This document shows positions 8,484-18,604 of a DNA stretch of 64,000 bases, in pieces (the stretch's first letter is position 1; each line of letters begins with the position of its first letter). This DNA comes from Arcobacter sp. (GTDB lineage: Bacteria; Campylobacterota; Campylobacteria; Campylobacterales; Arcobacteraceae). The notes beneath the pieces are model-generated. The model saw only the letters and a program-made list of their open reading frames with translations, made no database searches and was not told where the DNA came from. The DNA lies in NCBI GenBank assembly GCA_002869535.1, contig PKUK01000001.1, positions 310,001 through 374,000 on the forward strand, given 5' to 3'. Made by a program: the position numbers and the translations under genes.

Positions 8484-9878
8484 ATGAATAATATCTCTAT
8501 CTTCGGAACTTCAAGCGATGCTGGAAAATCTACTATTACCTTTGTAATAGCTAAGATTTTACAAGATTTAGGAGTAAATGTTGCTCCTTTTAAAGCTCAA
8601 AATGTATCAAACAATGCTTATGTTTGTGATGATGGAAGTGAGATTGCTGTTGCTCAGTATTTTCAAGCTCAGGTTTTGGGCGTGCCTACTTCTTATCATC
8701 TAAATCCTGTGTTATTAAAATCAGGTCGGGGAAGTAATGCTTCTGTAATAGTTGAGGGGCAAGTATTAGCTAGCAAAGATGTGCTTACTTATTATAAAGA
8801 TTTGGACCTACTAAAACCTGCTGTTGATAGATGTTTTTCTTATCTTGATGAAAGGTATGATTGTCTTGTTTGTGAGGGAGCTGGAAGTCCTGTGGAACTT
8901 AATCTTATGGATAAAGACTTATCAAATATTTACATTGCCACCAAATACAATACAAAAATCATACTTGTAGCAGACATAGAGAAGGGCGGAGTTTTTGCTT
9001 CTATTTATGGAGTTTATAATCTTCTTCCAAAAGAGTTACAAAAAAACGTTATTGGTGTGATTGTAAATAAGTTTCGTGGGGATTTGAGTCTTTTTGATGA
9101 GGGTATAAAAATCATAGAAAATGATTTTAAGATACCAGTTCTTGGAGTACTTCCTTATATACCTTTTAATCTAGGATTTGAAGATTCTCAAAGTTTGAAA
9201 AACTATGCCCAAAACTCAAAAGATAGCGTTATAAGAGTAGGGGTTATTTCATATCCTTATATGAGTAATTACAACGATTTTGAGCCTTTGATTGCTGATA
9301 GTAATATAAACTTAGAGTTTATAGAAAACAATATCTCACTTGATAAGTTTGACCTGATAATCTTGCCTGGTTCCAAACTAGTGATAAAAGACCTGCAGTG
9401 GCTTAAATCAAATGGTTTGTTCAAAAGAGTAAAAGAGTATGAAAAAACTATTTTAGGGCTTTGTGGTGGTTATGAGATGATGTTTAATTCACTTGATGAC
9501 AAATTTGCCTTAGAAAATAGTATAGCATGTGTGGAAGAGGGATTTGGTTTTATAGATGAGACAATAGTTTTTGAAAAAGATAAAGTTCTTAAAAAAGCTA
9601 CTTATAATATCTTTGAATGTGAGATTGAAGGATTTGAGATACATCATGGAGTTTCTAAAAAACATCAAATATCATATGAAACAGAGAATATTAAAGGTAC
9701 TTTCATCCATGCTATTTTTGATAATGACAATATCAGAACAAAACTATTTAAAGCAATAAATAGTGAGTACAAAGAGTTTGATTTTAAAGCATACAAAAAA
9801 AAGACAATAGATAGCTTTATTTCTAATATGAAAGAAAGACTGGATGTAAATAAAATATTGGAAAATATAAATGAATAA
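8484..9878 (+). CDS. cbiP: Cobyric acid synthase
   Basis: It amidates the b, d, e and g side chains of adenosylcobyrinic acid a,c-diamide using glutamine and ATP. The P-loop block GTSSDAGKSTI is at residues 8-18, followed by VAPFKAQNVSNNAYV, which is diagnostic of CobQ/CbiP. The amidotransferase half has LPGSKLVIKDLQWL and the nucleophile in LGLCGGYEMM, with EGFEIHHG and FIHAIFDN towards the end. Its 464 residues are close to the usual 480-500. AAGGA lies just before the ATG. It overlaps cobS by 8 bases. The gene is also called cobQ. Confidence 0.93.
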   Translation: MNNISIFGTSSDAGKSTITFVIAKILQDLGVNVAPFKAQNVSNNAYVCDDGSEIAVAQYFQAQVLGVPTSYHLNPVLLKSGRGSNASVIVEGQVLASKDVLTYYKDLDLLKPAVDRCFSYLDERYDCLVCEGAGSPVELNLMDKDLSNIYIATKYNTKIILVADIEKGGVFASIYGVYNLLPKELQKNVIGVIVNKFRGDLSLFDEGIKIIENDFKIPVLGVLPYIPFNLGFEDSQSLKNYAQNSKDSVIRVGVISYPYMSNYNDFEPLIADSNINLEFIENNISLDKFDLIILPGSKLVIKDLQWLKSNGLFKRVKEYEKTILGLCGGYEMMFNSLDDKFALENSIACVEEGFGFIDETIVFEKDKVLKKATYNIFECEIEGFEIHHGVSKKHQISYETENIKGTFIHAIFDNDNIRTKLFKAINSEYKEFDFKAYKKKTIDSFISNMKERLDVNKILENINE

Positions 9879-10611
9879 TTTTATTTTAGGGTTTAAATTT
9901 GCTCTTAGCTACTTTACAATACTTCCCGTAAGATTTAAAGAAAAAGATGACTTATCGAAAAAAGAGATTCTATCTTTTATGCTTTTTTCACTTCCTTTAC
10001 TTGGTTTGATACTTGGGGTTATTACTCTTAGTTTATATTATTTTTTAGATGATCTATCTTGGTTTGGGGCGCTTATTTGTGCTGTATTTTATATGATTCT
10101 TTATGGTTTTATCCATACAGAAGCTATCATAGACGTAGTTGATGCGATATATGCAAAACATAGTGGGAAAGATGCCTATGAAGTGATAAAAGAGCCGACA
10201 ATTGGGGCTATGGGTGTTTTATATGCTTTTGCTTTTTTTACTCTTAAAATAGCAGCTATTGTATATCTATTTTTAAATGATTATCTTTTAGAGTTTATTT
10301 CAATTATTATCATAAGTAGATTGATGCTTCTGTTTGTGATTAAAAACTTTGAATTTAAATCAACTTTTGTAAACCAATTAAAAGAATCACTTAGTACAAA
10401 TATCTTTTTTAGTGCGCTTATTATTTTTACTTTATTAAATATTTTTCTTATTGGCTTAAAAGCTATTACTCTTGTGATATTTGCTTTTATTTTTTCATAT
10501 TTTATTGCACTATTTATAAAGAAAAATGTTGGCTTTTTAAATGGTGATGCACTAGGTACAGTTCTTGAATCATTAGAGATTTTGTTGGTAATTTTAATTC
10601 TTGTGATATAA
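9871..10611 (+). CDS. cobS: Adenosylcobinamide-GDP ribazoletransferase (cobalamin synthase)
   Basis: CobS joins adenosyl-GDP-cobinamide to α-ribazole (phosphate) in the membrane, the last assembly step. The protein has FALSYFTILPVRF at the N-terminus and the conserved core EAIIDVVDAIYAKHSGKDAYEVIKEPTIGAMG, given here in two parts as IIDVVDAIYAKHSGKDAY and VIKEPTIGAMG. About six hydrophobic helices follow, ending with FLNGDALGTVLE. The length of 246 residues is typical. It overlaps cbiP by 8 bases and ends the operon. Because cobT is interrupted in this sequence, its ribazole substrate may not be made here unless the cobT stop is an error or is read through. Confidence 0.9.
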   Translation: MNNFILGFKFALSYFTILPVRFKEKDDLSKKEILSFMLFSLPLLGLILGVITLSLYYFLDDLSWFGALICAVFYMILYGFIHTEAIIDVVDAIYAKHSGKDAYEVIKEPTIGAMGVLYAFAFFTLKIAAIVYLFLNDYLLEFISIIIISRLMLLFVIKNFEFKSTFVNQLKESLSTNIFFSALIIFTLLNIFLIGLKAITLVIFAFIFSYFIALFIKKNVGFLNGDALGTVLESLEILLVILILVI

Positions 10612-10666
10612 GTAAATCTTATGTTTCTTTTTATGATGTTTTAATAAATCAAAGATTATAATTAAT

Positions 10667-10876
10667 TTAGTTATTTGGTTTGACTAAAGATTTGATAGCT
10701 TTTGGTAGATGAGCAAAGGGTAGGGTTTTATTTTGTGTGAATTTCTCCTTCTCAAAACAAGATAATTCCACATTCATATTAGCTTTATTTAAAAATAGTA
10801 CTTTATATTTTATTCCCTCAAGAGTATAAGTTATATTTTTATTTCTAAAATCTACTATCTCTTTTTTCTTTGCCAT
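10667..10876 (-). CDS. Small basic hypothetical protein (69 aa)
   Basis: I do not recognise this protein. It starts with MAKKKEIVDFRNKN and is predicted to be soluble and basic, with a β-rich middle (ITYTLEGIKYKVLFLNKANMN) and a C-terminus LPKAIKSLVKPNN. AAAGGAT precedes the ATG on the minus strand. It stands alone between cobS and the divergently oriented transporter gene. The good ribosome site and absence of a competing ORF support it as real. Confidence 0.6.
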   Translation of the reverse strand: MAKKKEIVDFRNKNITYTLEGIKYKVLFLNKANMNVELSCFEKEKFTQNKTLPFAHLPKAIKSLVKPNN

Positions 10877-10910
10877 TTATAATCCTTTTACAAAAGAAGA
10901 GTATCAAAAA

Positions 10911-11882
10911 ATGGGTAATGAAAGAATAAAGTCAGTTCCAAATAGGTTGAAGTTTTTTCCTGTGATGATGTTTGCTATTGTTATGGGCTTAGCAGGACTT
11001 AGTTTAGTTTATGGAAAAGCTCATGAAGTATTAGGAATATATGAAATATTTTATGAAGTACTTTCATATTTTACTATTATTATTTTTTTTATAATTTTAA
11101 TTACCTACTTTAGAAAAATGATGAAATACCATGACGAAGTAAAAGAAGAGTTTTCTCACCCCATAAGAATAAACTTTTTTGCAGCTATATCTATATCTTT
11201 TATTCTTGTTTCTATGCTATTTAAACCTATAAATATTCAAGTTTCACTTAGCTTATTTACAATAGGAACAGTATTACATCTATTTTTTACATTTTATACT
11301 CTTAGTTTTTGGATAAATAAGCCTTTAAACATACAACACTCCAACCCCGCTTGGTTTATTCCAATTGTAGGAAATCTTATAATTCCAGTTGGTGGAATTG
11401 ATTTTTTAAGTAATAATGTACTTATCTATTTTTTCTCTATTGGAATCTTTTTTTGGATAATTATGTTTTCAATTATATTAAATAGAATTATCTTTCATGA
11501 TCAATTTGCACAAAAGTTTATACCAACACTTTTTATACTTATAGCTCCTCCTACTGTGGGACTTTTGGCTTATTATAAGTTGACTACTAATTTTGATATC
11601 TTTGCCATTATTTTATATAATCTAGGGTTGTTTTTTATCTTCCTGCTCTTTTTTATGTATAAAAATTTCTTAAAAATAAAATTTTTTATATCATGGTGGG
11701 CATTTACATTTCCTTTGGCTTCTATGGCTTTAGCTACACTATTAGTTTACTCTATAACTAAAGAGCTTATTTATTTTTATTTGTCATATTTTTTTATTAT
11801 TTGTGTGACTGTTGTAGTAGGTCTAGTTGCATATAATACCTTGAAACATATTGTAAAAAAAGAGATATGTATAATGGAATAG
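10911..11882 (+). CDS. SLAC1/TehA-type anion transporter
   Basis: It is a 323-residue membrane protein with about ten helices. The opening RLKFFPVMMFAIVMGLAGLSL and the later HSNPAWFIPIVGNLIIPVGG fit the SLAC1/TehA family. This family includes the tellurite-resistance protein TehA, C4-dicarboxylate transporters and plant anion channels. The substrate cannot be told from sequence. The ATG has AGAAGAG upstream and lies 34 bases from the divergent small gene. No tehB partner is present next to it. Confidence 0.82.
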   Translation: MGNERIKSVPNRLKFFPVMMFAIVMGLAGLSLVYGKAHEVLGIYEIFYEVLSYFTIIIFFIILITYFRKMMKYHDEVKEEFSHPIRINFFAAISISFILVSMLFKPINIQVSLSLFTIGTVLHLFFTFYTLSFWINKPLNIQHSNPAWFIPIVGNLIIPVGGIDFLSNNVLIYFFSIGIFFWIIMFSIILNRIIFHDQFAQKFIPTLFILIAPPTVGLLAYYKLTTNFDIFAIILYNLGLFFIFLLFFMYKNFLKIKFFISWWAFTFPLASMALATLLVYSITKELIYFYLSYFFIICVTVVVGLVAYNTLKHIVKKEICIME

Positions 11883-11897
11883 TAATTCTAATGGTAA

Positions 11898-11903
11898 TAT
11901 AAT
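11898..11903 (+). promoter_or_regulatory. -10 promoter element of the aldo/keto reductase gene
   Basis: TATAAT in the short gap between the transporter and the reductase gene, 28 bases before the start codon and with AAAGGT as ribosome site between. No -35 box is evident, as is usual for housekeeping promoters of Campylobacterota. Confidence 0.5.
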
Positions 11904-11931
11904 AAACCTATAAATATTAAAAGGTATTACT

Positions 11932-12951
11932 ATGAATTATAAATATATAGGAAAAACAGGACTAAGAGTAACTGATATTTGTTTGGGAACTATGACTTTT
12001 GGGACAACTACTTCAAAAGAAGAAGCTTTCAAAATCATGGATAAAGCTTATGAAAGAGGTATTAACTTCTATGATACAGCAGAGATTTATCCCGTACCCC
12101 CAACTGCAAACTTAGGTGGACTAACAGAAGAGATAGTAGGAGAGTGGCTAAAAACAAAACCAAGAGAGTCAATAATTCTTGCTACTAAAGTTGCAGGTGC
12201 AGCTTCTGGATGGTTTGTCCCTCCCACCCGTCATGGCTTGACAGCAATTGATTCTTTTCATATTAAAAGAGCAGTTGAGGGGAGTTTAAAAAGACTTCAA
12301 ACTGATTATATCGACCTTTATCAAATGCATTGGCCAGATACTATAGTACCTATTGAAGAGAGTTTAAAAGCCTTTGATGAGTTAGTTAAAGAAGGAAAAG
12401 TAAGATACATAGGAACTTCAAATGATAGTGCTTATGGTTTATCAAAAGCAAATGAAGTTTCAAAATATAATAAACTAGCTAGATTTGAATCTATCCAAAA
12501 TAATTTTTCACTTCTAAATCCAAGGTTTTTAGATGAACTTAGTATTGTTTGTAAAAATGAAGAAATCTCACTATTGCCATACTCTCCCATAGCAGGTGGA
12601 GTTTTAAGTGGAAAATATAATGCTGGATTTTACCCAGAAGATGCTAGATTTAGTTCTTATATACAAAACAAAAGTAAAAGAGTTCAAGCTATGGCTAATA
12701 GGTTTGTCAATGACAAAACAATGGAAGCTACAGCTAGATATATGAAGTTAGCTAAAAAGTATGATATGAGCCCAGTTACACTTGCTGTTGCTTGGTCAAA
12801 ACAGCATGACTTTGTCGCTTCTACTATTATTGGTGCTAGAATTTTGACTCAGTTAGATGCTTCTTTAGATGCAATAGATATAAGATTAAGTAATGAAATC
12901 TTGGAAGAAATCAAACAAATTCAAAAGGATATTTTATATCCAATGGGATAA
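11932..12951 (+). CDS. Aldo/keto reductase, Tas-like
   Basis: It is a cytoplasmic NADPH-dependent oxidoreductase with a TIM-barrel fold. The catalytic tetrad is visible: Asp and Tyr in FYDTAEIYPVP, Lys in LATKVAG and His in LYQMHWPD. The long insert after the tetrad Tyr and NLGGLTEEIVGEWLK resemble Tas of Escherichia coli. Towards the end, LAVAWSKQHDFVASTIIGAR binds the cofactor. Its 339 residues are the normal length. It is transcribed alone from the TATAAT at 11898. The physiological substrate is unknown. Confidence 0.88.
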   Translation: MNYKYIGKTGLRVTDICLGTMTFGTTTSKEEAFKIMDKAYERGINFYDTAEIYPVPPTANLGGLTEEIVGEWLKTKPRESIILATKVAGAASGWFVPPTRHGLTAIDSFHIKRAVEGSLKRLQTDYIDLYQMHWPDTIVPIEESLKAFDELVKEGKVRYIGTSNDSAYGLSKANEVSKYNKLARFESIQNNFSLLNPRFLDELSIVCKNEEISLLPYSPIAGGVLSGKYNAGFYPEDARFSSYIQNKSKRVQAMANRFVNDKTMEATARYMKLAKKYDMSPVTLAVAWSKQHDFVASTIIGARILTQLDASLDAIDIRLSNEILEEIKQIQKDILYPMG

Positions 12952-13019
12952 TATTATAAGTTATATTTATTCTTAAGAAGGTATAATAATCCAAAATATA
13001 TTCTTAGAGGTAAATAAGT

Positions 13020-15560
13020 ATGAGTAATTTTACGATTTCAAAAAAGTTTTCTATTATGATAATAGCATTGACAGTTATTATGCTAGCTATTAGTTTTTTT
13101 ATTTTAAATAATAAGAAAAATAGTATTGTCAATGAAGTTGTGAGTAAAACAAAAGAAGAACTACAACAAACTTCTGAAACAAAAATCAATGGAAAACTTG
13201 ATGTTGGTATTTCAAATGCAATATCTATTGCAAATGATTCAATGATTCAAAACTCTCTTTTAGATAATAATAGAGATATGGCTATTAATGCTTTATCAAC
13301 ATTATCTAAAAAAATGAAAGAATCAACGCCTTTTAAAAATATAAAGATTCATTTACATACAAAAGATAACAAATCATTTGTAAGGTCTTGGAAACTGGAT
13401 AAACATGGTGATGATTTGTCTTCATTTAGGAATAGTGTTGTTCAAGTAAATAAAGAACAAAAAGTTGTAAATACTTTTGAAGTAGGAAGGGCTGGACTAA
13501 GTATTCGTTCAGTTGTACCAGTATTTGCTAATAACGAGCATGTAGGTTCTTTAGAGTTTATGCAAGGTATTAATTCAGTAGCAAAAGAGTTTGATAAAAA
13601 TGGTGATGCTTTTATTTTATTGATGGATCCTAAAGTAGCTATTGCAGATACTTCAAAACTAGAAAAACTAAATGGCTATGTTGTCTCTCAAAAGTTTTTA
13701 AATAAAGACTTTTTTGAAGATGCTAAAAATATAGATCTTAAAAAACTTGTATCTGAGGGTCATATTCAAACTGCAAAGTACTTTTATACAACAACTGCTA
13801 TAAAAGATTTTGAAAATAAAACTTTAGGTTTTGGATTAGTAGGTAGAAAATATGAAGTTGTAAATGTTTCTATTCATGAAGCTTCGGATATTATTTGGCA
13901 AGCTTTAGTATTATTATTGATTTCTTTATTACTAACAATGTTAGGAAGTCTATTTAACTTAAAACATACAGTTCTTTCTCCAATAAAAAATCTAAAAAAC
14001 TCAATTGACAACTTAGTTAATAACAACTCAACAGAATCAACAAAGATTGAAGTAAATTCAAATGATGAAATTGGCGATGTTGTAAATAGTTTTAATAGTT
14101 ATTTAGCAGAGTTAGATAAAGGTAACAAACAAGATATAGAAGTAATTGAAGAGACAAAATTAATAATAGAAAAAGTTAATAAGGGCTTATTAAACGATAG
14201 AGTAACTAAAAAAGGTCACTCTGAGTCTGTAAATCAACTTGTAAATGAAGTAAATTCTATGATTGGTGTTTTTCAGACAAACTTATTAATGCTTTCAGAT
14301 GTTTTAATTAGTCTTTCAAATGCTAAATATGATACAAAGCTTCCTGATATAAAAGTTACTGGTATTGTTGCATCTATTTTTAGTGGAATAAAAGTTACTC
14401 AATCAACAATCAATGAAGTTCTGTGCTTAATAGACAATGCAAATAATAAGTTAACTACAAGTGCATTTGAACTAGCAGGTGCATCAAAAAAACTAAGTAG
14501 TTCTTCAAATACACAGGCTGCATCACTTGAAGAGACAGCGGCTGCTATACAAGAGATATCATCAACTATTCAAAGTAGTAGTGAAACAGCAACAAAGATG
14601 TCTTCTTATGCAAAAAATGTAAGTGAATCAAATGAGAATGGTAAACAACTTGCCTTTAAAACAGCTGGTGCAATGGAAGAGTTAAGTTCAAAAGTAAGTG
14701 CTATTAATGAATCTATTTCAATTATTGACCAAATAGCTTTCCAAACAAATATTCTTTCACTTAATGCAGCAGTTGAAGCTGCGACAGCTGGAGAAGCAGG
14801 AAAAGGCTTTGCCGTAGTTGCTCAAGAGGTTAGAAACTTAGCTTCAAGATCTGCAGAAGCAGCTAAAGAGATAAAAGCTTTAGTAGAAGATGCAACACAA
14901 AAAGCAGGGGAGAGTAAAGAGATATCAAATCAAATGATTACAGGATATAATCAGCTAAATGAAAATATCACTGCAACAATTGGACTTATTGAAGATGTTA
15001 ATAGTGCATCAAAAGAACAAGAACAAGCTATGATTCAAATAAGTGATACGGTAAACTCTTTAGACCAAGCTACTCAACAAAATGCATCTTTAGCTTCATC
15101 TATCAATGAAATGTAATCACTTACATCAAACCTTGCTTCTCAATTACAAAATGCAGTAAACAGAACAAGTTTTGATAAGAGTGCAAGTAATAGAATATGT
15201 GATGAAAATTTAATATTTGATGTAAATAAATTAAAGTCAGACCATTTAACCTTTAAAAATACAAATTTTTGTGAGTGTAAAAAAGGTCATAACTTTACAG
15301 TTAAAACGCACCATGAGTGTAATTTAGGTAAATGGATTGATGAGAATGAAGATTCAGATATGTCAAGAACAAATGAATGGAGCCATTTAAAAGAAGCACA
15401 CAAAGAGGTTCATGGTTTAGTTCAACAAACAGTTGATTTATATGCTTCAAGTGCCTCAAATGAAGAAATCTTTGAAGTTACAGAGGCAATAGAAAAAAAT
15501 ATTGATATCGTTTTTGAAGCTCTTAATATAATAAGAGTAGAAAAGTGTAAAAATAGCTAA
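13020..15560 (+). pseudogene. dCache-type methyl-accepting chemotaxis protein with C-terminal CZB-like domain, interrupted by in-frame TAA
   Basis: A transmembrane chemoreceptor. Residues 1-28 are the first membrane helix, about 30-300 a periplasmic Cache-type sensor, and about 300-320 the second helix. HAMP-like repeats follow, then the signalling tip [17 protein letters not shown] with [15 protein letters not shown]. An in-frame TAA at 15114-15116 (codon 699 of 847) follows SSINEM. The same frame continues with SLTSNLASQLQ and a zinc-binding CZB-like domain (HHECNLGKWI, LKEAHKEVHGLV) to 15560. The truncated receptor keeps the kinase-control tip but loses the distal coiled coil and the CZB domain. 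The latter part could alternatively start at ATG 15360. One G-to-T change in a GAA codon would explain the stop. Confidence 0.85.
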
Positions 15561-15633
15561 ATTCTTGACTAAAGTTATTGATTTCTCCTTTTTTTTCTAT
15601 TAAAATATAATCAGACTAAAAAAGGAGTTCTCC

Positions 15634-15837
15634 ATGCTTGATGAAAAAATATTACTTTTACTCGACTGCAACATTTATAAATATAATTATACAAAGCATT
15701 GTTTCCAAATAAGAAATTATTTTGATGTAAATAATGACTCTCTACTAGAAGAACTAAAAGAAATTTTAAAAATATTAGAAAAAAATGAAATTAATTATAT
15801 AATAGAAAAAGATAACACTATCACGATAGCTAAATAG
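15634..15837 (+). CDS. Small hypothetical protein (67 aa)
   Basis: I do not recognise it. The N-terminal LLLLDCNIYKYNYTKHCFQI is followed by an acidic helix LLEELKEILKILEKNEIN and a short strand. It starts with a good ribosome site (AAAAGGAG) and has a TATAAT about 25 bases before it, near 15607. It sits 10 bases before another 67-residue gene, so the two may form a small transcription unit downstream of the broken chemoreceptor. Confidence 0.6.
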   Translation: MLDEKILLLLDCNIYKYNYTKHCFQIRNYFDVNNDSLLEELKEILKILEKNEINYIIEKDNTITIAK

Positions 15838-15847
15838 AAGACCAAAC

Positions 15848-16051
15848 TTGAATAAAGAAAAATTAGTTTTAAAAGAAGCATATAAACTAAGATATGAATA
15901 CTATAATTTTTATGAAAATAAAGAAACAAAATGGCATGATAAATACAAAAATCATAAACTATATAATGCAGTAGTGGAGAGTTTAGAGTACAAATTTCAT
16001 GAGATAGCGAATATTATGCCCGAACTTATAAAAAAGTTGAATTTAAATTAA
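15848..16051 (+). CDS. Small hypothetical protein (67 aa)
   Basis: I do not recognise it. It is a charged, tyrosine-rich, mostly helical protein (EAYKLRYEYYNFYENKETKW) starting at TTG. It follows the preceding small gene by 10 bases and its stop overlaps the end of the convergent gene at 16048-16437 by 4 bases. No membrane segment or signal peptide is visible. Confidence 0.5.
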   Translation: MNKEKLVLKEAYKLRYEYYNFYENKETKWHDKYKNHKLYNAVVESLEYKFHEIANIMPELIKKLNLN

Positions 16052-16437
16052 TCTCCAAAATTAGCAAAAGCGCTTTCAACACTTGGAATGTTTTTGTAAG
16101 AAGTTTTTGATAGTCTTACTTTTTTTGTTTTTAAATCACATACAGCAATTTTAAAACTAGAACCCATATGTGGCTCTACAACACAAATAATTTTATCTTC
16201 AATTTGGCGTGTTGTATAGATGGTACCTTGTAAAGATCTGAAAAAATACTTTGGATAACTCAATGGTGTTATCTCAACTATATCTATACCTTCTTGATTC
16301 TCAAGGGTTTGCATTATGTCCATGGCGTCTTCATACTCTTCGAATTGAATACACCAATCATCAAAATTTTTATTAAAATGTTCTAAATCTTCATCTAGAA
16401 AACCACCAGCTAAAGATTGTAAAGCAAAAATTGACAC
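16048..16437 (-). CDS. Hypothetical acidic protein (129 aa)
   Basis: I do not recognise this protein. It is soluble and acidic, with FDDWCIQFEEYEDAMDIMQTL in the first half and β-rich stretches (YFFRSLQGTIYTTRQIEDKI, FKIAVCDLKTKKVRLSKTSY) in the second. The start is GTG, with AGGTGT upstream on the minus strand. It lies downstream of selO on the same strand, 78 bases away, and may be read from that promoter or its own. Confidence 0.6.
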   Translation of the reverse strand: MSIFALQSLAGGFLDEDLEHFNKNFDDWCIQFEEYEDAMDIMQTLENQEGIDIVEITPLSYPKYFFRSLQGTIYTTRQIEDKIICVVEPHMGSSFKIAVCDLKTKKVRLSKTSYKNIPSVESAFANFGD

Positions 16438-16514
16438 ATAAACACCTTGAAATATATATAGTTTTAAATATTTATTTTAACATACTTAGGTTTTAATTAT
16501 ATAAATAGAAAAAA

Positions 16515-18200
16515 TCAAGATGAACAACTAACATGGGAAACTCCTGCTATATCAAAAAGCTCTAATGGTTTTTTTCTGTAGTATTTTTTTTCTATATCAC
16601 TAGATTGTTCATCATATGGGTTTATCATTATATTTTGTAACTCATGTATCAAAGTATAATCACCATTTTTAGCTTGTTCATAAGCTGGTACTAAAAACCA
16701 CTCTCTTAAAGTATATTTGGGATTTATAGCCTTCATTTCTTTTGAAGTTGCATTAACCTTTAAATTCCAAGACTTAAGCCACTGTGTCCATTTTTTCTTG
16801 ATGTTTTCATCTTTTAATTCCTTATAAAAACTTTTTTCTAGTTTGGAAATATCTTCTGGAATAGATGATAGTTCTCGGAAAAACATCGTATAGTCTACTG
16901 TTGTTTCAATCATAAGTGACATAAGAGAGTTGAATAAGTTTTCATCAAATTTACTCAATCCAAGTTTAGAAGCCCACATATCTTGTATCTTTTCTTCCAC
17001 AACTTTTGCAAAATCATTTCTAATGGTAGCCAACTCTTCTAAAGCATTTGGGTGTGACTCAAGTAATGGCATTAAAGCACTACAAAACATATTGAAGTTT
17101 TTTCGGGCTGCCTCAGGTTGATTAAAAAATGAGAAGTGTCTTCCTCCACCAGTCCATGGTTGATAAGAGGGATCAAATAAATCAATAAACCCAAATGGAC
17201 CATAATCTAAAGTAAATCCTCCAACAGCAGTATTATCACTATTGAAATTACCTTGACAATATCCTACTCTTATCCAGTTTGCTACCAAAGAAGTTAGACG
17301 TTCACGAAACAAGCTTGCAAATAAAAGAATTTTTTCTTCAAGATGTAAGTTATTGTCTATTTGTTCTTTGTATTCTCTATTTATGGCATGCAGTACAATT
17401 TGTTCTAGCTCATCTTTTGCTTTTGAATGTTCATCTATTCTAGCACGTCTAGCAAAAAGCTCTAACTGACCAACTCTAATAAATGATGGCGCAACTCTAG
17501 TAGATATAGCAACAGCTTCTTCTATCATAACTTCTGGGTCTTTAGAGTAAGAACCTTGTGTAAACCAGGGACGAGTTACTGTTTCACTCTCTGAAGTATA
17601 TAAACTCAAAGAACGAGATGTTGGTATACCTAGTGCATACATATGTTCTTGGGCTAAAAACTCTCTAATACTAGATCTTAAAACTGCACGACCATCTGCA
17701 CCACGACAATATGGCGTTTTTCCACCACCTTTTAGTTGCATTTCCCAACGCTTGCCATTTATTACAGCTTCAAGTATAGATATAGCTCGACCATCACCAT
17801 AGCCATTTCCCGTTTGAAATGGACATTGTTGGTAATATTCTGTGCCATAAATTGAAAGAGCATATCCACATGCCCACCCAATACTATGTAATGGTTTTGG
17901 AACACTAGAGGTATCTCCACTAAACATCTTCATAAAATCATCAGATTGTGCTAAAGAATCATCTAGTCCCAGTTCTTCAAAAAAAGTTTTACTATGGGTA
18001 ATATATTTGGGATTTTCTATAGGAGTAGGAATCACAGGTACATAATGTCCGTTGTAAACCTCTCTGGGATGAAAATTTTGTCCATCTTTATTTGCCATAG
18101 GGTCGCAAACAAGAGTATTGGTAAAAGAGTAATCAGCTAGTTTTCCAAGCTCTTCAAGGGTATTGATTTTTTTATTTTTAATATTATTTGTATTTTTCAT
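16515..18200 (-). CDS. selO: Protein adenylyltransferase SelO (YdiU family)
   Basis: SelO is a pseudokinase-fold enzyme that transfers AMP to Ser, Thr or Tyr of proteins and is linked to the oxidative stress response. The active-site block [20 protein letters not shown] and the downstream [20 protein letters not shown] match E. coli Ydi[24 protein letters not shown] supplies the metal-binding Asn and Asp. The extreme C-terminus is CSS, the cysteine form of the eukaryotic selenocysteine-Ser-Ser ending. The protein is 561 residues, slightly longer than usual, with an Asn/Lys-rich leader before the conserved part. Neighbouring genes give no further clue. Confidence 0.92.
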   Translation of the reverse strand: MKNTNNIKNKKINTLEELGKLADYSFTNTLVCDPMANKDGQNFHPREVYNGHYVPVIPTPIENPKYITHSKTFFEELGLDDSLAQSDDFMKMFSGDTSSVPKPLHSIGWACGYALSIYGTEYYQQCPFQTGNGYGDGRAISILEAVINGKRWEMQLKGGGKTPYCRGADGRAVLRSSIREFLAQEHMYALGIPTSRSLSLYTSESETVTRPWFTQGSYSKDPEVMIEEAVAISTRVAPSFIRVGQLELFARRARIDEHSKAKDELEQIVLHAINREYKEQIDNNLHLEEKILLFASLFRERLTSLVANWIRVGYCQGNFNSDNTAVGGFTLDYGPFGFIDLFDPSYQPWTGGGRHFSFFNQPEAARKNFNMFCSALMPLLESHPNALEELATIRNDFAKVVEEKIQDMWASKLGLSKFDENLFNSLMSLMIETTVDYTMFFRELSSIPEDISKLEKSFYKELKDENIKKKWTQWLKSWNLKVNATSKEMKAINPKYTLREWFLVPAYEQAKNGDYTLIHELQNIMINPYDEQSSDIEKKYYRKKPLELFDIAGVSHVSCSS

Positions 18201-18317
18201 ATTTCTTCTTATTCATTTTTTTCAATAGTATCATAAGCAGTTAAAAAAAATATCAAATATCGATACTAAATTAAAATTTAATTTTAGCTAATAAATAACA
18301 TTAACCAGTCCTTTAAA

Positions 18318-18419
18318 ATAGTAACAGTAACCTTGAAAGTATATGCAAAATTTATAAAAGAAGATGAAGAAATTAGACATAGAAAAATAGACAAAGTTGG
18401 AAAAATATTCAATTTGTGA
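18318..18419 (+). pseudogene. C-terminal relic of a phage-type tyrosine integrase
   Basis: In the 250-base gap between selO and the next small gene, one frame reads IVTVTLKVYAKFIKEDEEIR and then HRKIDKVGKIFNL before TGA at 18417-18419. The TLKVYAKFIKE segment is typical of the end of phage-type tyrosine recombinases, just after the catalytic tyrosine (the Y here). The frame has no start codon or upstream catalytic residues, so only the last 34 residues remain. The rest of the gap (18201-18317) shows no gene. This is a decayed fragment, and the assignment rests on a short match from memory. Confidence 0.45.
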
Positions 18420-18450
18420 TATAATTCACAATAAATTAAAAGGTTTATAA

Positions 18451-18597
18451 ATGGCGTTAGCAATAAAAAACAACAAAGTTATTACTATTGTTCCTCCTAA
18501 AAAGCTTTCTGTAGAAGATAGAAAGAAATTAATTAGTACTCCTATTAATGAAAAACTTATTCAAAAAGCTACATCACGAAAATATAACATAGTATAG
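18451..18597 (+). CDS. Small hypothetical protein (48 aa) preceding a GNAT gene
   Basis: A short ORF from ATG 18451, with AAAAGG upstream and a TATAAT-like sequence (18418-18423) in front of it. It encodes a basic protein beginning MALAIKNNKVITIVPPKKL, followed by SVEDRKKLISTPINEKLIQK. It ends 7 bases before the acetyltransferase gene, so the two look co-transcribed. The arrangement resembles antitoxin-toxin pairs in which a small DNA-binding protein precedes a GNAT toxin, but no ribbon-helix-helix motif is clear at this length. Confidence 0.55.
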   Translation: MALAIKNNKVITIVPPKKLSVEDRKKLISTPINEKLIQKATSRKYNIV

Positions 18598-18604
18598 AAT
18601 TAAT

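Noticed and set aside
15360-15560. Independent small CZB protein
   Set aside because: It is in frame with the chemoreceptor and the codons between are open and match a receptor coiled coil. Independent translation remains only a possibility.
16048-18200. Toxin or phage origin of the minus-strand block
   Set aside because: SelO is a conserved chromosomal enzyme, and the 129-residue protein shows no phage or toxin feature.
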